Shown: one piece after another, positions 24,296 to 34,000 of the stretch
Layout of the letters: each line of letters starts with the position of its first letter
Position numbering within the stretch: position 1 is the stretch's first letter
From: Treponema sp.
GTDB lineage: Bacteria > Spirochaetota > Spirochaetia > Treponematales > Breznakiellaceae
Assembly (NCBI GenBank): GCA_031256635.1
Contig: JAIRQF010000070.1
Location: 1 to 37,262, forward strand
Direction of reading: 5' to 3'
Length of the DNA: 37,262 bases
Translations under genes and position numbers: made by a program
Notes under the pieces: generated by a model
What the model was told of the DNA's origin: nothing
Databases searched by the model: none
What the model saw: the letters and a program-made list of their open reading frames with translations, nothing else

Positions 24296-25009
24296 ATGGA
24301 AGAAAGCCCGCACTCACCCGTGTCACGTATCTGGCTGGATAGCCTTAGTACAGACGAACTGATAAAGTACGCAGACTCTTACGGAGTTGACATCCCTGCG
24401 GAACTGGAGAGGATATTCATTATCGAAGAAATTCTGGAAGCCGCCAGCATAGACATACAGGAACCTGAAGACCTTATCGAAGTTAATCCGTCCTATTCCG
24501 AACCGGCGTTACTGCCAAAACAATACAATATTTCCTACATCGAAGTGATTGTAAGGGATCCGCTTTGGGTTTTTGCTTTCTGGGAAATAAAGCTGCATGA
24601 CAGGGAAATCCATGAAAACGCAAAGAATTTCGGGGGTTATTTCCTGAGGGTCATTCCATTGGACAAGGAAGGAAATGAGCGTGAATCGAATGAGAACACC
24701 TTCACTGTTTCTGTAAGCACGGAGGACTGCGCAAGATATCTGGGATTCGCAGGCTATTCGAATAATGAAACAGAAACAAACCCGAAAAATGGCGACTTAA
24801 AAAATTTAAATTGTTATGTGATTAAACTTGGCGTAGTGCGCGGAAGTTCGGAACTGTTAATAGCGTCTTCCTCTCCGTTTACCCTTCCCACATTAAGCGA
24901 AAATGATAATATCGCTGATTTAAGCCGCAATCCGCTGCTCCGTCTTTCAGGCGTGCAGGATTTATCAGTAATAAAGAGTAAAGACCGTCATATCAGGGCC
25001 AAGAGGTAA
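24296..25009 (+). CDS. DUF4912 protein with SAP/Rho-N-like start
   Basis: Residues 10-48 (RIWLDSLSTDELIKYADSYG then a helix ending EEILEAA) look like a two-helix SAP or Rho-N type motif. Residues 78-200 match DUF4912: the block YIEVIVRDPLWVFAFWEIK is its most recognisable part, followed by the FFLRV-like strand YFLRVIP and a late strand YVIKLGVV. DUF4912 proteins have no established biochemical role but are frequently encoded beside GH57 proteins. Here the GH57-fold gene starts 8 bases after the stop, so the two are co-transcribed. GGAG lies about 7 bases before the ATG. There is no signal peptide; it is cytoplasmic. A carbohydrate-binding role is inference from its neighbour. Confidence 0.85.
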   Translation: MEESPHSPVSRIWLDSLSTDELIKYADSYGVDIPAELERIFIIEEILEAASIDIQEPEDLIEVNPSYSEPALLPKQYNISYIEVIVRDPLWVFAFWEIKLHDREIHENAKNFGGYFLRVIPLDKEGNERESNENTFTVSVSTEDCARYLGFAGYSNNETETNPKNGDLKNLNCYVIKLGVVRGSSELLIASSSPFTLPTLSENDNIADLSRNPLLRLSGVQDLSVIKSKDRHIRAKR

Positions 25010-25017
25010 TAAAATTT

Positions 25018-26637
25018 ATGGATTTCCGTTATGCGATCTCCTTTGTTCTGGAAGCGCATTTGCCGCTTGTAAGAGAATACAGCAAGGAAGAAGATCTGAC
25101 ACATTCAGGCGAGGAAGTCCGTTTTTTTGAATATATATCGGAAACCCTTCTTCCGCTTCTTGAAGTGTTAAGCAAACTGGAAAACGATCATGTGCCTTTC
25201 CGGCTGGGACTCGCGATTTCACCTTCCCTTTGCCACATGTTATGCGATGAGTATCTTCAGAAAAAGTATCTTGCCTTCGTTGACAAACAGATCGATTTCG
25301 GCAGGCATGAACTGGAGCGGACCATCAGTGATGAAAAAGACAGCGGAGCTTTTAACAAACTCGCTCAAATTTATTACAACCATGTTGTGGACAGAAGAAT
25401 CGCCTATACGGAGAAATATGAAAAAAACATTTTAAAGGCGTTTGATTTTTATAAACGCAGGGGAAAAGTTGAAATTCTCGGCTGCTGCGCGACAAACGCC
25501 TTTTTGCCTTTCATAAGCCACAATCAGGAATCTTTGCAGGCGCAAATGGAAACGCCGACATCTATTTTCCGCCGCCACTTTGGAAGCTGCTCTCAGGGGT
25601 TCTGGCTGCCGTGTCTTGGCTGGACTGAGGCAATAGAGCCGTATTTAAAGGCGTACAACTACAGTTACACAATTATCGACAGCCACGGCCTTTTCTTCGG
25701 CAGTCCGGCGGCGGAAAAGGGCAGTTTTGCGCCGGTAAAAACACCTAACGGAACTTTTGTTCTTGCAAGGGATCTGTATGCGGCGCAGGAGATAGAAAAA
25801 ATTACAAATGATGAATTATTCCGCAATAATAACCGCGATATCGGTTATGAACTTCCGCATGATAAAGTCAGTCTTTTTCAAAGCGCGGAAGGCAGGAGAA
25901 GCATGACAGGGTTCAAGTACTGGGCGCATCATTCATCAAACGGCAAAAAGAATGCGCAGGATAATATTTATAACCCGCAGGCGGCACAGGAAAAAGTGCT
26001 TGAGTATACAAGAGCGTTTCTGGATAACACCGCGGCAAGGCTTGAAGAAGCGTCCAAAAACATGAAAGACGCGCCAATCATTCTTTACGCGAATAACGCG
26101 GATAATTTCGGCAGGTTATGGCACGAAGGCCCAATGTTTCTTGAGTCGCTTTTTCGCTTGGCAGCCGGCAATAAAGATATAAAATTTGTCTGCCCTGGCG
26201 AATATATCTACAGACAGAGCATTACATCACTTCAGGTTGTAACCCCGGATTTTTCATCCGGATGCGAAAACGGCTATGCCGAAACCTGGCTGGATGTGTC
26301 AAATGACTGGATATACCGCCATTTATACCGCGCAATGGAAAGAATGACAGAGCTTGCGGAGCGCTTCCCTGACGACACAGGCTTAAAAGAGCGCGCGCTG
26401 AATCAGGCTGCCAGGGAGATATTGATTGCTCAATCCTCAGACTGGCCCGCGCTTTTATACAGGCAGGATTCCACGGAATATGCGCGAAACAAGGTGGAAA
26501 ATTCGCTTCGCAATTTTACTACGATTTATGAAGCGCTCGGCAGCAACTATATCAGCACCGAATGGCTGACTACGCTTGAACGCCGCCACAACATTTTCCC
26601 GAATGTCAATTACCGCGTCTTCCGCAGAAAGAAATAA
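25018..26637 (+). CDS. GH57-fold protein with substituted catalytic motifs
   Basis: The whole 539-residue chain aligns by eye to GH57 glucan branching enzymes (DUF1957-type): the FEYISETLLPLLEVLSKLE region, the ATNAFLPFI strand, GFWLP at 194-198, and FGRLWHEGP at 364-372. However, the key residues differ. The first motif, normally HAHLPYVRH, reads EAHLPLVRE (12-20). The nucleophile motif, normally WLPE, reads WLPC with Cys199. The acid motif, normally DTELFGHWW, reads NADNFGRLW, so Asp is replaced by Asn360. Loss of both catalytic acids predicts a protein without branching or hydrolase activity, perhaps a glucan-binding or regulatory pseudoenzyme. It is translated right after the DUF4912 gene. 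The start is acceptable but the ribosome binding site is poor, suggesting coupling. Confidence 0.82.
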   Translation: MDFRYAISFVLEAHLPLVREYSKEEDLTHSGEEVRFFEYISETLLPLLEVLSKLENDHVPFRLGLAISPSLCHMLCDEYLQKKYLAFVDKQIDFGRHELERTISDEKDSGAFNKLAQIYYNHVVDRRIAYTEKYEKNILKAFDFYKRRGKVEILGCCATNAFLPFISHNQESLQAQMETPTSIFRRHFGSCSQGFWLPCLGWTEAIEPYLKAYNYSYTIIDSHGLFFGSPAAEKGSFAPVKTPNGTFVLARDLYAAQEIEKITNDELFRNNNRDIGYELPHDKVSLFQSAEGRRSMTGFKYWAHHSSNGKKNAQDNIYNPQAAQEKVLEYTRAFLDNTAARLEEASKNMKDAPIILYANNADNFGRLWHEGPMFLESLFRLAAGNKDIKFVCPGEYIYRQSITSLQVVTPDFSSGCENGYAETWLDVSNDWIYRHLYRAMERMTELAERFPDDTGLKERALNQAAREILIAQSSDWPALLYRQDSTEYARNKVENSLRNFTTIYEALGSNYISTEWLTTLERRHNIFPNVNYRVFRRKK

Positions 26638-26657
26638 AATCTGTCTTTAATCAAGCG

Positions 26658-27938
26658 CTAAAGATCCAGCCTTTGCATGTCATCGACGCGCTGCATAATA
26701 TTTTCGCGCGCATTCATAATGGCAAGGCTTTCTATAGCAGGCTGGTAGCGCGGATTGATGCGCAGCGCTTCTTCCCAGCAGTATCTGGCGTCTGCGGCGT
26801 TTCCGCGGGAGTAAGCGTCATGTCCCAAAAGATACAGTTCTTCAACCCTGTTTGACGCCGCTATACGCCCGCCGTCGCCCAGATCGAGACGCACTCCCAT
26901 ACTTACCCTGTTCAGCGGCTGCAATTGCGTAAGCAAATCCAATGTATAGTTAATATCAATTGAAAGTCCGTTCAGGTTAACCGCGCTGCCTATATTAATG
27001 CGGCTGCTTCCGGCCTTGTACATAAAACCCGCGCGCATTGATAAAAAATTGGTAATATTAACAGAGACGCCAAGAGAGGCATAGGGTTTTTCAGAAAGTG
27101 AAAAATCAGTCAAATTTATGGGAAGGGTAAAATCAAGGCCAATGGTAAGCGGCCGGATAGGCTTATATGAAATTGCGGCGTTTAAAGCGGTAGGCAGAGG
27201 ATCATCCATCGCGGGAGGGCCGAGATTACGCACAACAAGGGCGGCGGAAGCGTTTTTCTCTCTTGCTGTATAACTTTTTAAAAAATCAAATCTTGTAAGA
27301 AAGCCGATATCCGCCATCGCCATGAACGCGGATTGGGACATACCCGAACCGCTGATAATATTGTCATAATTGTCGGTATAATCGGGCATTACCCGGAAAG
27401 CGCCTTTTAAATTAACTCCCATGGAAACACCTGAAAAATTAAATCTCTGGAAAAAATTATAGGAAATATTTAAAATGGCAACTCCTTCCGAATAATAACC
27501 TCCGGATACTCTCTCACCGTAGATATTATATTCAGTAAAAGGGGTATACAGCCATTTCATACCGGTTCCAAAACCGAGGCTGGAGAAACGGGAGGTGTAA
27601 GCTATCGATTCCATTTTAGTATCCGCAATCCAATTATTGTGAAAAAATGCAAGTTCGGATTTTCCAAGCATGGAAGAGCCCGCAGGGTTAAACTCCAGAA
27701 AGGAAACATCGTCCGAAACAGCGGAAAAAGCTCCGCCCATACCTTCGGCGCGTCCTCCAATCGGGATATTTAATATCGGAAAAGCAGTTAACCCGGCATT
27801 ATTGTCAATGCCGTAAATATTATTAAGATAATCAGCCATGTTTCCGTAAGTATCCTGTCCTTCGGAGTCAAATACAAATATAAGTGAAGTTAATATCAGA
27901 TGGGCGGTCAGAAAAACCGCTTTTTTGGTCTTTGTCAT
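26658..27938 (-). CDS. UPF0164-type outer-membrane barrel with C-terminal TPR
   Basis: Residues 1-28 are a signal peptide. The segment IGGRAEGMGGAFSAVSDDVSFLEFNPAG (about 45-72) is the hallmark of the PorV/UPF0164 group, related to FadL-type barrels and expanded in Treponema. Alternating strands follow up to about residue 365 (for example LSMRAGFMYKAGSSRINIG). The last 60 residues form a TPR-like helix pair (YLLGHDAYSRGNAADARYCWEEALRINPRYQPAI). ATG 27938 is preferred; the frame also allows TTG at 27944, and neither has a clear ribosome binding site. Transport of fatty acids or other hydrophobic molecules is proposed for the family but not proven. It is divergent from the TPR/SpoIIE operon. 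Confidence 0.83.
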   Translation of the reverse strand: MTKTKKAVFLTAHLILTSLIFVFDSEGQDTYGNMADYLNNIYGIDNNAGLTAFPILNIPIGGRAEGMGGAFSAVSDDVSFLEFNPAGSSMLGKSELAFFHNNWIADTKMESIAYTSRFSSLGFGTGMKWLYTPFTEYNIYGERVSGGYYSEGVAILNISYNFFQRFNFSGVSMGVNLKGAFRVMPDYTDNYDNIISGSGMSQSAFMAMADIGFLTRFDFLKSYTAREKNASAALVVRNLGPPAMDDPLPTALNAAISYKPIRPLTIGLDFTLPINLTDFSLSEKPYASLGVSVNITNFLSMRAGFMYKAGSSRINIGSAVNLNGLSIDINYTLDLLTQLQPLNRVSMGVRLDLGDGGRIAASNRVEELYLLGHDAYSRGNAADARYCWEEALRINPRYQPAIESLAIMNARENIMQRVDDMQRLDL

Positions 27939-27983
27939 TAACAATTATTGGCGGAATCCTGATATTTGAGGTTAATCCAAAAC

Positions 27984-28006
27984 ATGAGTTAGTGGAAAAA
28001 ACTCAT
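27984..28006. other. AT-rich hairpin between divergent genes
   Basis: ATGAGTT (27984-27990) pairs perfectly with AACTCAT (28000-28006) around a 9-base loop, followed by TTTT. In the plus direction it looks like a weak terminator or attenuator, yet it lies upstream of both divergent genes. Its role is unclear. Confidence 0.4.
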
Positions 28007-28106
28007 TTTTCATTAAATCGTTACTTATACTATAAACCGGTTAATATAAAAAGAACAGTGTATATGGAAAAGATTATAAGGAAAGTTACGATAATATAGT
28101 ATAATA

Positions 28107-31091
28107 ATGAAAATGTCGGAATTTGCCCGGATAAAAGCAATTTTTCTTATTTCAATCTTTCTTTTTCTACTGCCGGTCTTAGCGGTATTTGGGGGCGGTG
28201 GCAGGGAAACGGAGCTTACAAGGGCGGATGAGCTGATAAATAACAAGCTGTACGACGACGCTATTATACTTTTAAGCGATTTTACAAGGCGTAATCCGGA
28301 TTATTTTGATGAAACACAGAAGCGGCTTCACAGAATTTATCAAATACGGGAAGATTTTAACCGCGCCGCAGACGAATTAATAATTACGCTTTTGGATGAC
28401 CCGGATAACAATGAAAAAATATATACGCTTACAAGGTATCTTTACACGCTGGAACACGAAAACAGCCCCATTATGATTAACTTTGTCGCAAGAGCGCAGG
28501 AAATCGCGCTTTTTAACATCAACAGGAACAAGCTGCGCGGTATAATGGAAAGGGGCGGAAACTTGCTGGAAAGGGGAGAAAGTTATTCTGCGCTTCAAAC
28601 ATATGCGGAAGGCATGACAATTATGCGCGATGATTTTTACGCGGGAAATTTTACAGAAAGCAATAAAAGCGAAGTCAGGCGTGAAGCGCAAAGGATAGAT
28701 TCAATTCTTGCTTCTTTCCGGCAGACAAGCGCGCAGTTAAGCTCATCATCGGCGGAATATATCCGCGCCATTGAACGCGGCGATATGAGCATGATACGGG
28801 AAACATCAGGGCAATTATCATCCGCTTCCGACAGATTTCATTCGTTAAAACAGGAGCTTTATACATCAAATAATATATTTAACAGGATATTAAATGAAAT
28901 AAGATCCGCAAATCCGGATATAGGCGACAGAAATCATCTTGCGTTTGTTTCGGTAATTATTAACGGACGATCAGGCGAATCAATACAGGAAGGGATGCTT
29001 GGAGCATTCGATATATTCTGGAATATTTCAATCGATCCTGTTTACAGAGCAATCGCGTCCTATATGGAAAGAGTAAAAAACATGTATATCGCCGCGATAA
29101 ACGAAGGAAATTATTTTATTGACACATCTTCCCTGAATACAATGGCATATCATGTAAATTTTTCAAAGATTCTTTTTGAAAAAAAACGGCAGTTGATTGA
29201 AAGTTCAGATTCGCAGACATTTATTGTACAGGGAAATAGTGTTTTAATTTCAGATATCCGGCCGTACATTGAGATAAGCGCTTTAAACGAAGCCGGAAAC
29301 TCCCTGAATCAGGCGGTAAACGCGGGTCTGCGCAGGAACATCGATCTCTCATCGCTTGACCGCCGTAACGAAGGAAACATTACAGCATCAGACGCGTTCG
29401 GAATTGAACAGCAGACCATAATTATACTAAATGATCTGCAAAATGAAATTGACGCAATAATCGCAAACGCAAACGCAGTCAACACGGAATTGAATGATTA
29501 TTACCGTGTTACGCATATAACAGACGCTGTAAGAGCAATCGAGAATATACACACGCAGTTCCTCGCGCAGGAACAGCAGTCAATTAACAGATATTTCACC
29601 ATTGCGCATCAAAATTTACAAAGTACCCTTAATACAAGAAGAGGCGAACTGGAAACAGGAAGAAGATATATTTACGGACCCCGCGGAGAAGAAGAAAGTT
29701 TTACGGCATTGCGTTATCCTTCACAGGCGCTGCCGGTATTAACAGCCATGCTTGCGGCCGCTTCAGCTGATCTGGATAACGCCAATGCCTTAACAGGGCT
29801 GTCCGCCGCTCCGGAAATTGCGGCTTCAAGCGCCGGTTATCAGGTTACAATCAGGGAATTAACGGCGATTGTCGCGCAGGGCCGCGAACTTCTGGAAGCC
29901 GCGCGCAGCCGCAGCGCGCAGGCGGAAGCGTACAGGCAGGAAGGAGAGCGCCTTTTCTCCGAAGCGCAAAACGCTTTTCAAAGACGGGATTTCAGCACCG
30001 CGCGGGATCGCATCGAGCGCGCGTCTGTCAGATTCGGCGATTCTCTTTTTTTGCAGGATTCTGCTTCTGTACGCGAAATGCGCGATGTTCAATTGATCAA
30101 TCTGGGACAGTCTATCGCCTCCGCGGAAAACGAAACGGTAATAGCGGAAGTGCGCAGTCTTTTAAACAGCGCGCGTAACTCGTACTTTAACGGAAATTTC
30201 GTGCAGGCGGAGGACAGTCTTGTAAGGGCGAGAAACCGCTGGCATACCACAAACCCGGAGGAAAATGAAGAGGTTTCCCTGTGGCTAAGCATTGTGCGCA
30301 ATGCGTTATCTGCAAATACAGGAAGGGTGATATCGCCGACAGCTCCACTGTACCCCGAAATGAGCCAGCTTTTAAGCCAAGCGCAGAGAAATTACGAAGA
30401 AGGAGTGCGCTATATAAACACAAATGAGCGGACGCCCGGACTTGCGAAATTTGACGAAGCGCGGCAGCTTACAAGAGAAGTAAAAATTGTGTTTCCTCTT
30501 AATCAGGAAGCAGGCATTCTGGATCTGCGGATTGAACAATTTATCGATCCGGCCGAATTCAACGCTACGTTTGAACAGCGCATCAGAAACGCGGTAGCAG
30601 GGACCAAAACGCGGTCAATAGAGGCATTCGCGGACCTTCAGAACCTCGCGGAAATAAATCCGAATTATCCTAACATCAGGGCTCTGATAAACCAGGCGGA
30701 AATTGATATGGGATACCGCCCGCCGCCTGTTAATCCTGCGGAAATCGCGCGTTCAAACGAGTTAACGGCTTCCGCAAACCGGATAGTACAGGCAAACCAA
30801 ACGGCGCAATATGAAGTAGCCCGTCTTCAGCTTGATCAGGCGATTACCTTAAACCCCGACAATACAGAAGCAATGCGCGTAAGGGACATACTGCTCGGAA
30901 GAATGAGCATTCCCGGAACCATCATCCTTACAATGGATGATGAAGCCAGTTATCAGCAGGCGTTACGCGAACTAAACGCGGGCAATGTCCTTGTAGCTTA
31001 CGCGCGTGTGGAAGCGCTTTTGCAAAATCCAAGAAACCGGAATATAACAAAGCTGCTAGAATTACAGCGGAGGATACAATCGGTATTATGA
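28107..31091 (+). CDS. Giant exported helical/TPR-like repeat protein, 994 aa
   Basis: The first 30 residues contain a basic start and a hydrophobic stretch (FLISIFLFLLPVLAVFG) followed by small residues, so it is exported or membrane-anchored in the periplasm. The rest is almost entirely helical. TPR-like units are visible near residues 35-60 (INNKLYDDAIILLSDFTRRNPDYF), 635-665, 705-735, 790-815 and 940-975 (LRELNAGNVLVAYARVEALLQNP), with long coiled-coil-like stretches between. No catalytic motif is seen. The stop overlaps the ATG of the SpoIIE receptor gene by 4 bases, so the two are made together and probably interact. ATG 28107 or 28113 may be used; no ribosome binding site is visible. 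Similar large proteins seem specific to Treponema-like spirochaetes. Confidence 0.8.
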   Translation: MKMSEFARIKAIFLISIFLFLLPVLAVFGGGGRETELTRADELINNKLYDDAIILLSDFTRRNPDYFDETQKRLHRIYQIREDFNRAADELIITLLDDPDNNEKIYTLTRYLYTLEHENSPIMINFVARAQEIALFNINRNKLRGIMERGGNLLERGESYSALQTYAEGMTIMRDDFYAGNFTESNKSEVRREAQRIDSILASFRQTSAQLSSSSAEYIRAIERGDMSMIRETSGQLSSASDRFHSLKQELYTSNNIFNRILNEIRSANPDIGDRNHLAFVSVIINGRSGESIQEGMLGAFDIFWNISIDPVYRAIASYMERVKNMYIAAINEGNYFIDTSSLNTMAYHVNFSKILFEKKRQLIESSDSQTFIVQGNSVLISDIRPYIEISALNEAGNSLNQAVNAGLRRNIDLSSLDRRNEGNITASDAFGIEQQTIIILNDLQNEIDAIIANANAVNTELNDYYRVTHITDAVRAIENIHTQFLAQEQQSINRYFTIAHQNLQSTLNTRRGELETGRRYIYGPRGEEESFTALRYPSQALPVLTAMLAAASADLDNANALTGLSAAPEIAASSAGYQVTIRELTAIVAQGRELLEAARSRSAQAEAYRQEGERLFSEAQNAFQRRDFSTARDRIERASVRFGDSLFLQDSASVREMRDVQLINLGQSIASAENETVIAEVRSLLNSARNSYFNGNFVQAEDSLVRARNRWHTTNPEENEEVSLWLSIVRNALSANTGRVISPTAPLYPEMSQLLSQAQRNYEEGVRYINTNERTPGLAKFDEARQLTREVKIVFPLNQEAGILDLRIEQFIDPAEFNATFEQRIRNAVAGTKTRSIEAFADLQNLAEINPNYPNIRALINQAEIDMGYRPPPVNPAEIARSNELTASANRIVQANQTAQYEVARLQLDQAITLNPDNTEAMRVRDILLGRMSIPGTIILTMDDEASYQQALRELNAGNVLVAYARVEALLQNPRNRNITKLLELQRRIQSVL

Positions 31092-34000
31092 TGCGAAAAT
31101 GCGTAAAAAATAAAAATTTTTCACTGTATTCAATAAAAAAACACGCGTTATTTTTGGCGATTGTAATCTTAACAGCGCAGAATCTTTGCGCAGTTGATCT
31201 ATATTGGGAAGAACCGGCTGTATTTTCTCCCGGAGAAGGCACATTTCCAGTAAGCGCGCACTCAGGTAATTTTTCGGTTATCGCGTGGCAGGAAGCTTCA
31301 CCTAACGCATCAGGCGGCGGTTCCATAAATGTCAGCATTGCCGTAAAGGAAACAGGAGGCAATTGGGAACATGGAGGAATCGCGGGCGGGCCTTACGCGT
31401 ATCCCGGCGCGGAACCGTCAATATTAAGCCTTGTAATTGATAACCGCGGCAGAATAATAATCGCGGCGGCGGCGGGAGACGCGCAGGCGGAGATACTGAT
31501 ATCAGAGGACAGGGGCCGCACATTTACAGGACGAATGTTGAATCTTGGCGCGGATAATTCCGTCGCTCCTAAATTGTTTGTGCGCTCAGACGGAGGTTAT
31601 CTTCTTTTTACAACAAGAGGCAGATCGGAATCAATGTCAATCTTCTATTCCCGCTCCGATGACGGAATAAACTGGTCGCCTTTTGAATCATTTGTTACGG
31701 AAAGCAATCTGACGCTGAACTTTCTTCCGGCTCACGCAAGCTCAGGACAAAGAGACGTAGTTTTTTTTCAGTCGCTTTCAATGGGATCCGATTCAATGTC
31801 CACTTTCCAGCTATTTTATAAAACCAGCGACAATGGCGGAAGAACATGGACAGCGGCAAGACAGTTCACTGTATTTCAAGATCCGGTAATACAGACCCGT
31901 TCGGATCCGCGCAGTTTTGACAATCAGCGTCCCCATCTTACAGGATACGGAAATAATTTATTACTGGTATGGGAAAGGCGTTTTACAAATCAATCGCCGC
32001 AAATATACAGCGCTGTAATTTCGTCAAGCGGAAATATAATCGGCAATGTTGAGCGGGTGAACAGCGTAGAAGCCTATTGCCAGAACCCAATCGGTTTTAT
32101 TTACGATAATGTTCCTGTCGTTGTATGGTTCGACAGCCGCAGCGGCAATAACAGCGTCATTCTGGCCCAGCGCGGCGAGTATAACTGGCAGAATTATCAG
32201 CTTTCAAGCGCCGCATCTGAGGCGTCTTTCGCAAGGCCGGTTGCGGCCAGGGACGGCACGTACGTTTTCTGGCAGACAACATCAAGGGATTCAAAACGAA
32301 TCTACATGCTTGCTCCGGACGCGACTGTAGCAAGCCCGCAGATAACGCCGCTTAACTTTACCGCTTCAGGAGCGGGCAGGTCGGAAAGAACAAGAGTTAC
32401 ATGGAATATTCCTGAGGATACTTCCGGTATTTACGGCTTTTCATGGACATGGAATCAAAATGAAAGCTCTGTGCCATCTGAGCAAATAATGGTTTACAAT
32501 ACCGGAAATACGCAGAATCTGAACCTTGAACTTGACACCGGCGCGGACGGAGAATGGTATTTTAAAATCCGCGCGGCGGATTACGCAGGCAACTGGTCCG
32601 CGCCTTCGCAGGTCATGTATTACAGAAAAACCGCAGCGCCGCCTGAACTGACAATTATTGAACCGGAAACAGATGAACGCGGATTTCTTCATTCCAATAC
32701 ATTCGAAATATTATGGGAACCGTCAACAGATCCGTATACGGCAGGCTATACATGGAATCTTCAATATTTGGGAGCAGCCGCTCCGAATAACATTGTTATT
32801 AATAATGTTGTTATTAGCGCTCCGCCGTCAAATATAACCGGAACGTCAGCGTCGGCAAATTTCGTAAATCAGGAAAACGGCGCTTACGCGTTTACGGTAT
32901 CCGCCATTGATCAGGCGGGCAATATAAGCAGGCCCTCCAGCATAATAATTAACACAAATAAATTTATACCCTTTACAAGCGTCACCTTTATTGACGCGCA
33001 GCAGAACGAACAGGGAGAACTTTCTATCAGGATAATCGGGCGCGGATTTTCAACTAACGGCGTGATAACGTCGGTTATTCTGGAACAGGCAGGCCGCCCC
33101 AATCAGGTAACAACAGATTTTAACATTGTCTCGGACAGGGAAATAGAAGGCATTGTTTTTCATATAACCGATGAAGGCCAATACAATATAAGTCTGGAAC
33201 ATTCGACAAGAGGCCGGTATACGGCGGACTCATTCGTTCCGGCGGCCAGAACAGGAACCGTAAAATTCGGCGATTATACAGAAGAATGGAAACCTTCATG
33301 GAGAATACAGCAGAATAAACTGTTAACAATAAATCCAATCATGGCGCTTGCCGTTATTTTGATCATTTTCTGCGCGCTTGGCGCAGCCGCGATAATCAGA
33401 GGTATAGGCGGAATAATTACGGAAGGCTCAGCCATCAGGCAGGAAGCGCTTGCGATCATTACAGGAGATTTTATGCCGACGGAAAAAAAACAAAAAATTG
33501 TAAAAATTCAAAAAAGGGGAAGAGGGCTCCGGTTTAAGCTTTCATCATTTACAATAGGGCTTATTCTTCTTGTGGTTATAATGATTTCAATACCCATGTA
33601 CATATTAATGACAAATACCCAGCGCGAAACACTGCTGAACAGTTTATGGGATCGATCAAAAGTTCTGCTGGAAGGAATCGCTTCCAGCTCAAGATCATAT
33701 CTGCCAATGGCGCTTCAATCCATGGGAGAAAGAGGTGCGCTGGAATTAATGTTCCTTCCGTCCCAGTCAGCGGCTCTTCCGGAAGCGAAATATATAACGA
33801 TAACAGGTTACGGTATTAATTCGATTCATACTGATCATGTTTGGGCGACAAATGATCCGGCTATAGCCTCAAAGATTGACACAGCAGAGCTGCGAAGCGG
33901 CGTGTCAAGATTAACCGATTCAATTACTCCGTTTTATGATGAATTAAGCAGCCGGCTTGATAAAAGCGCGCAGGAAAGAGCGGGAGAGCTTTCCAAAAAT

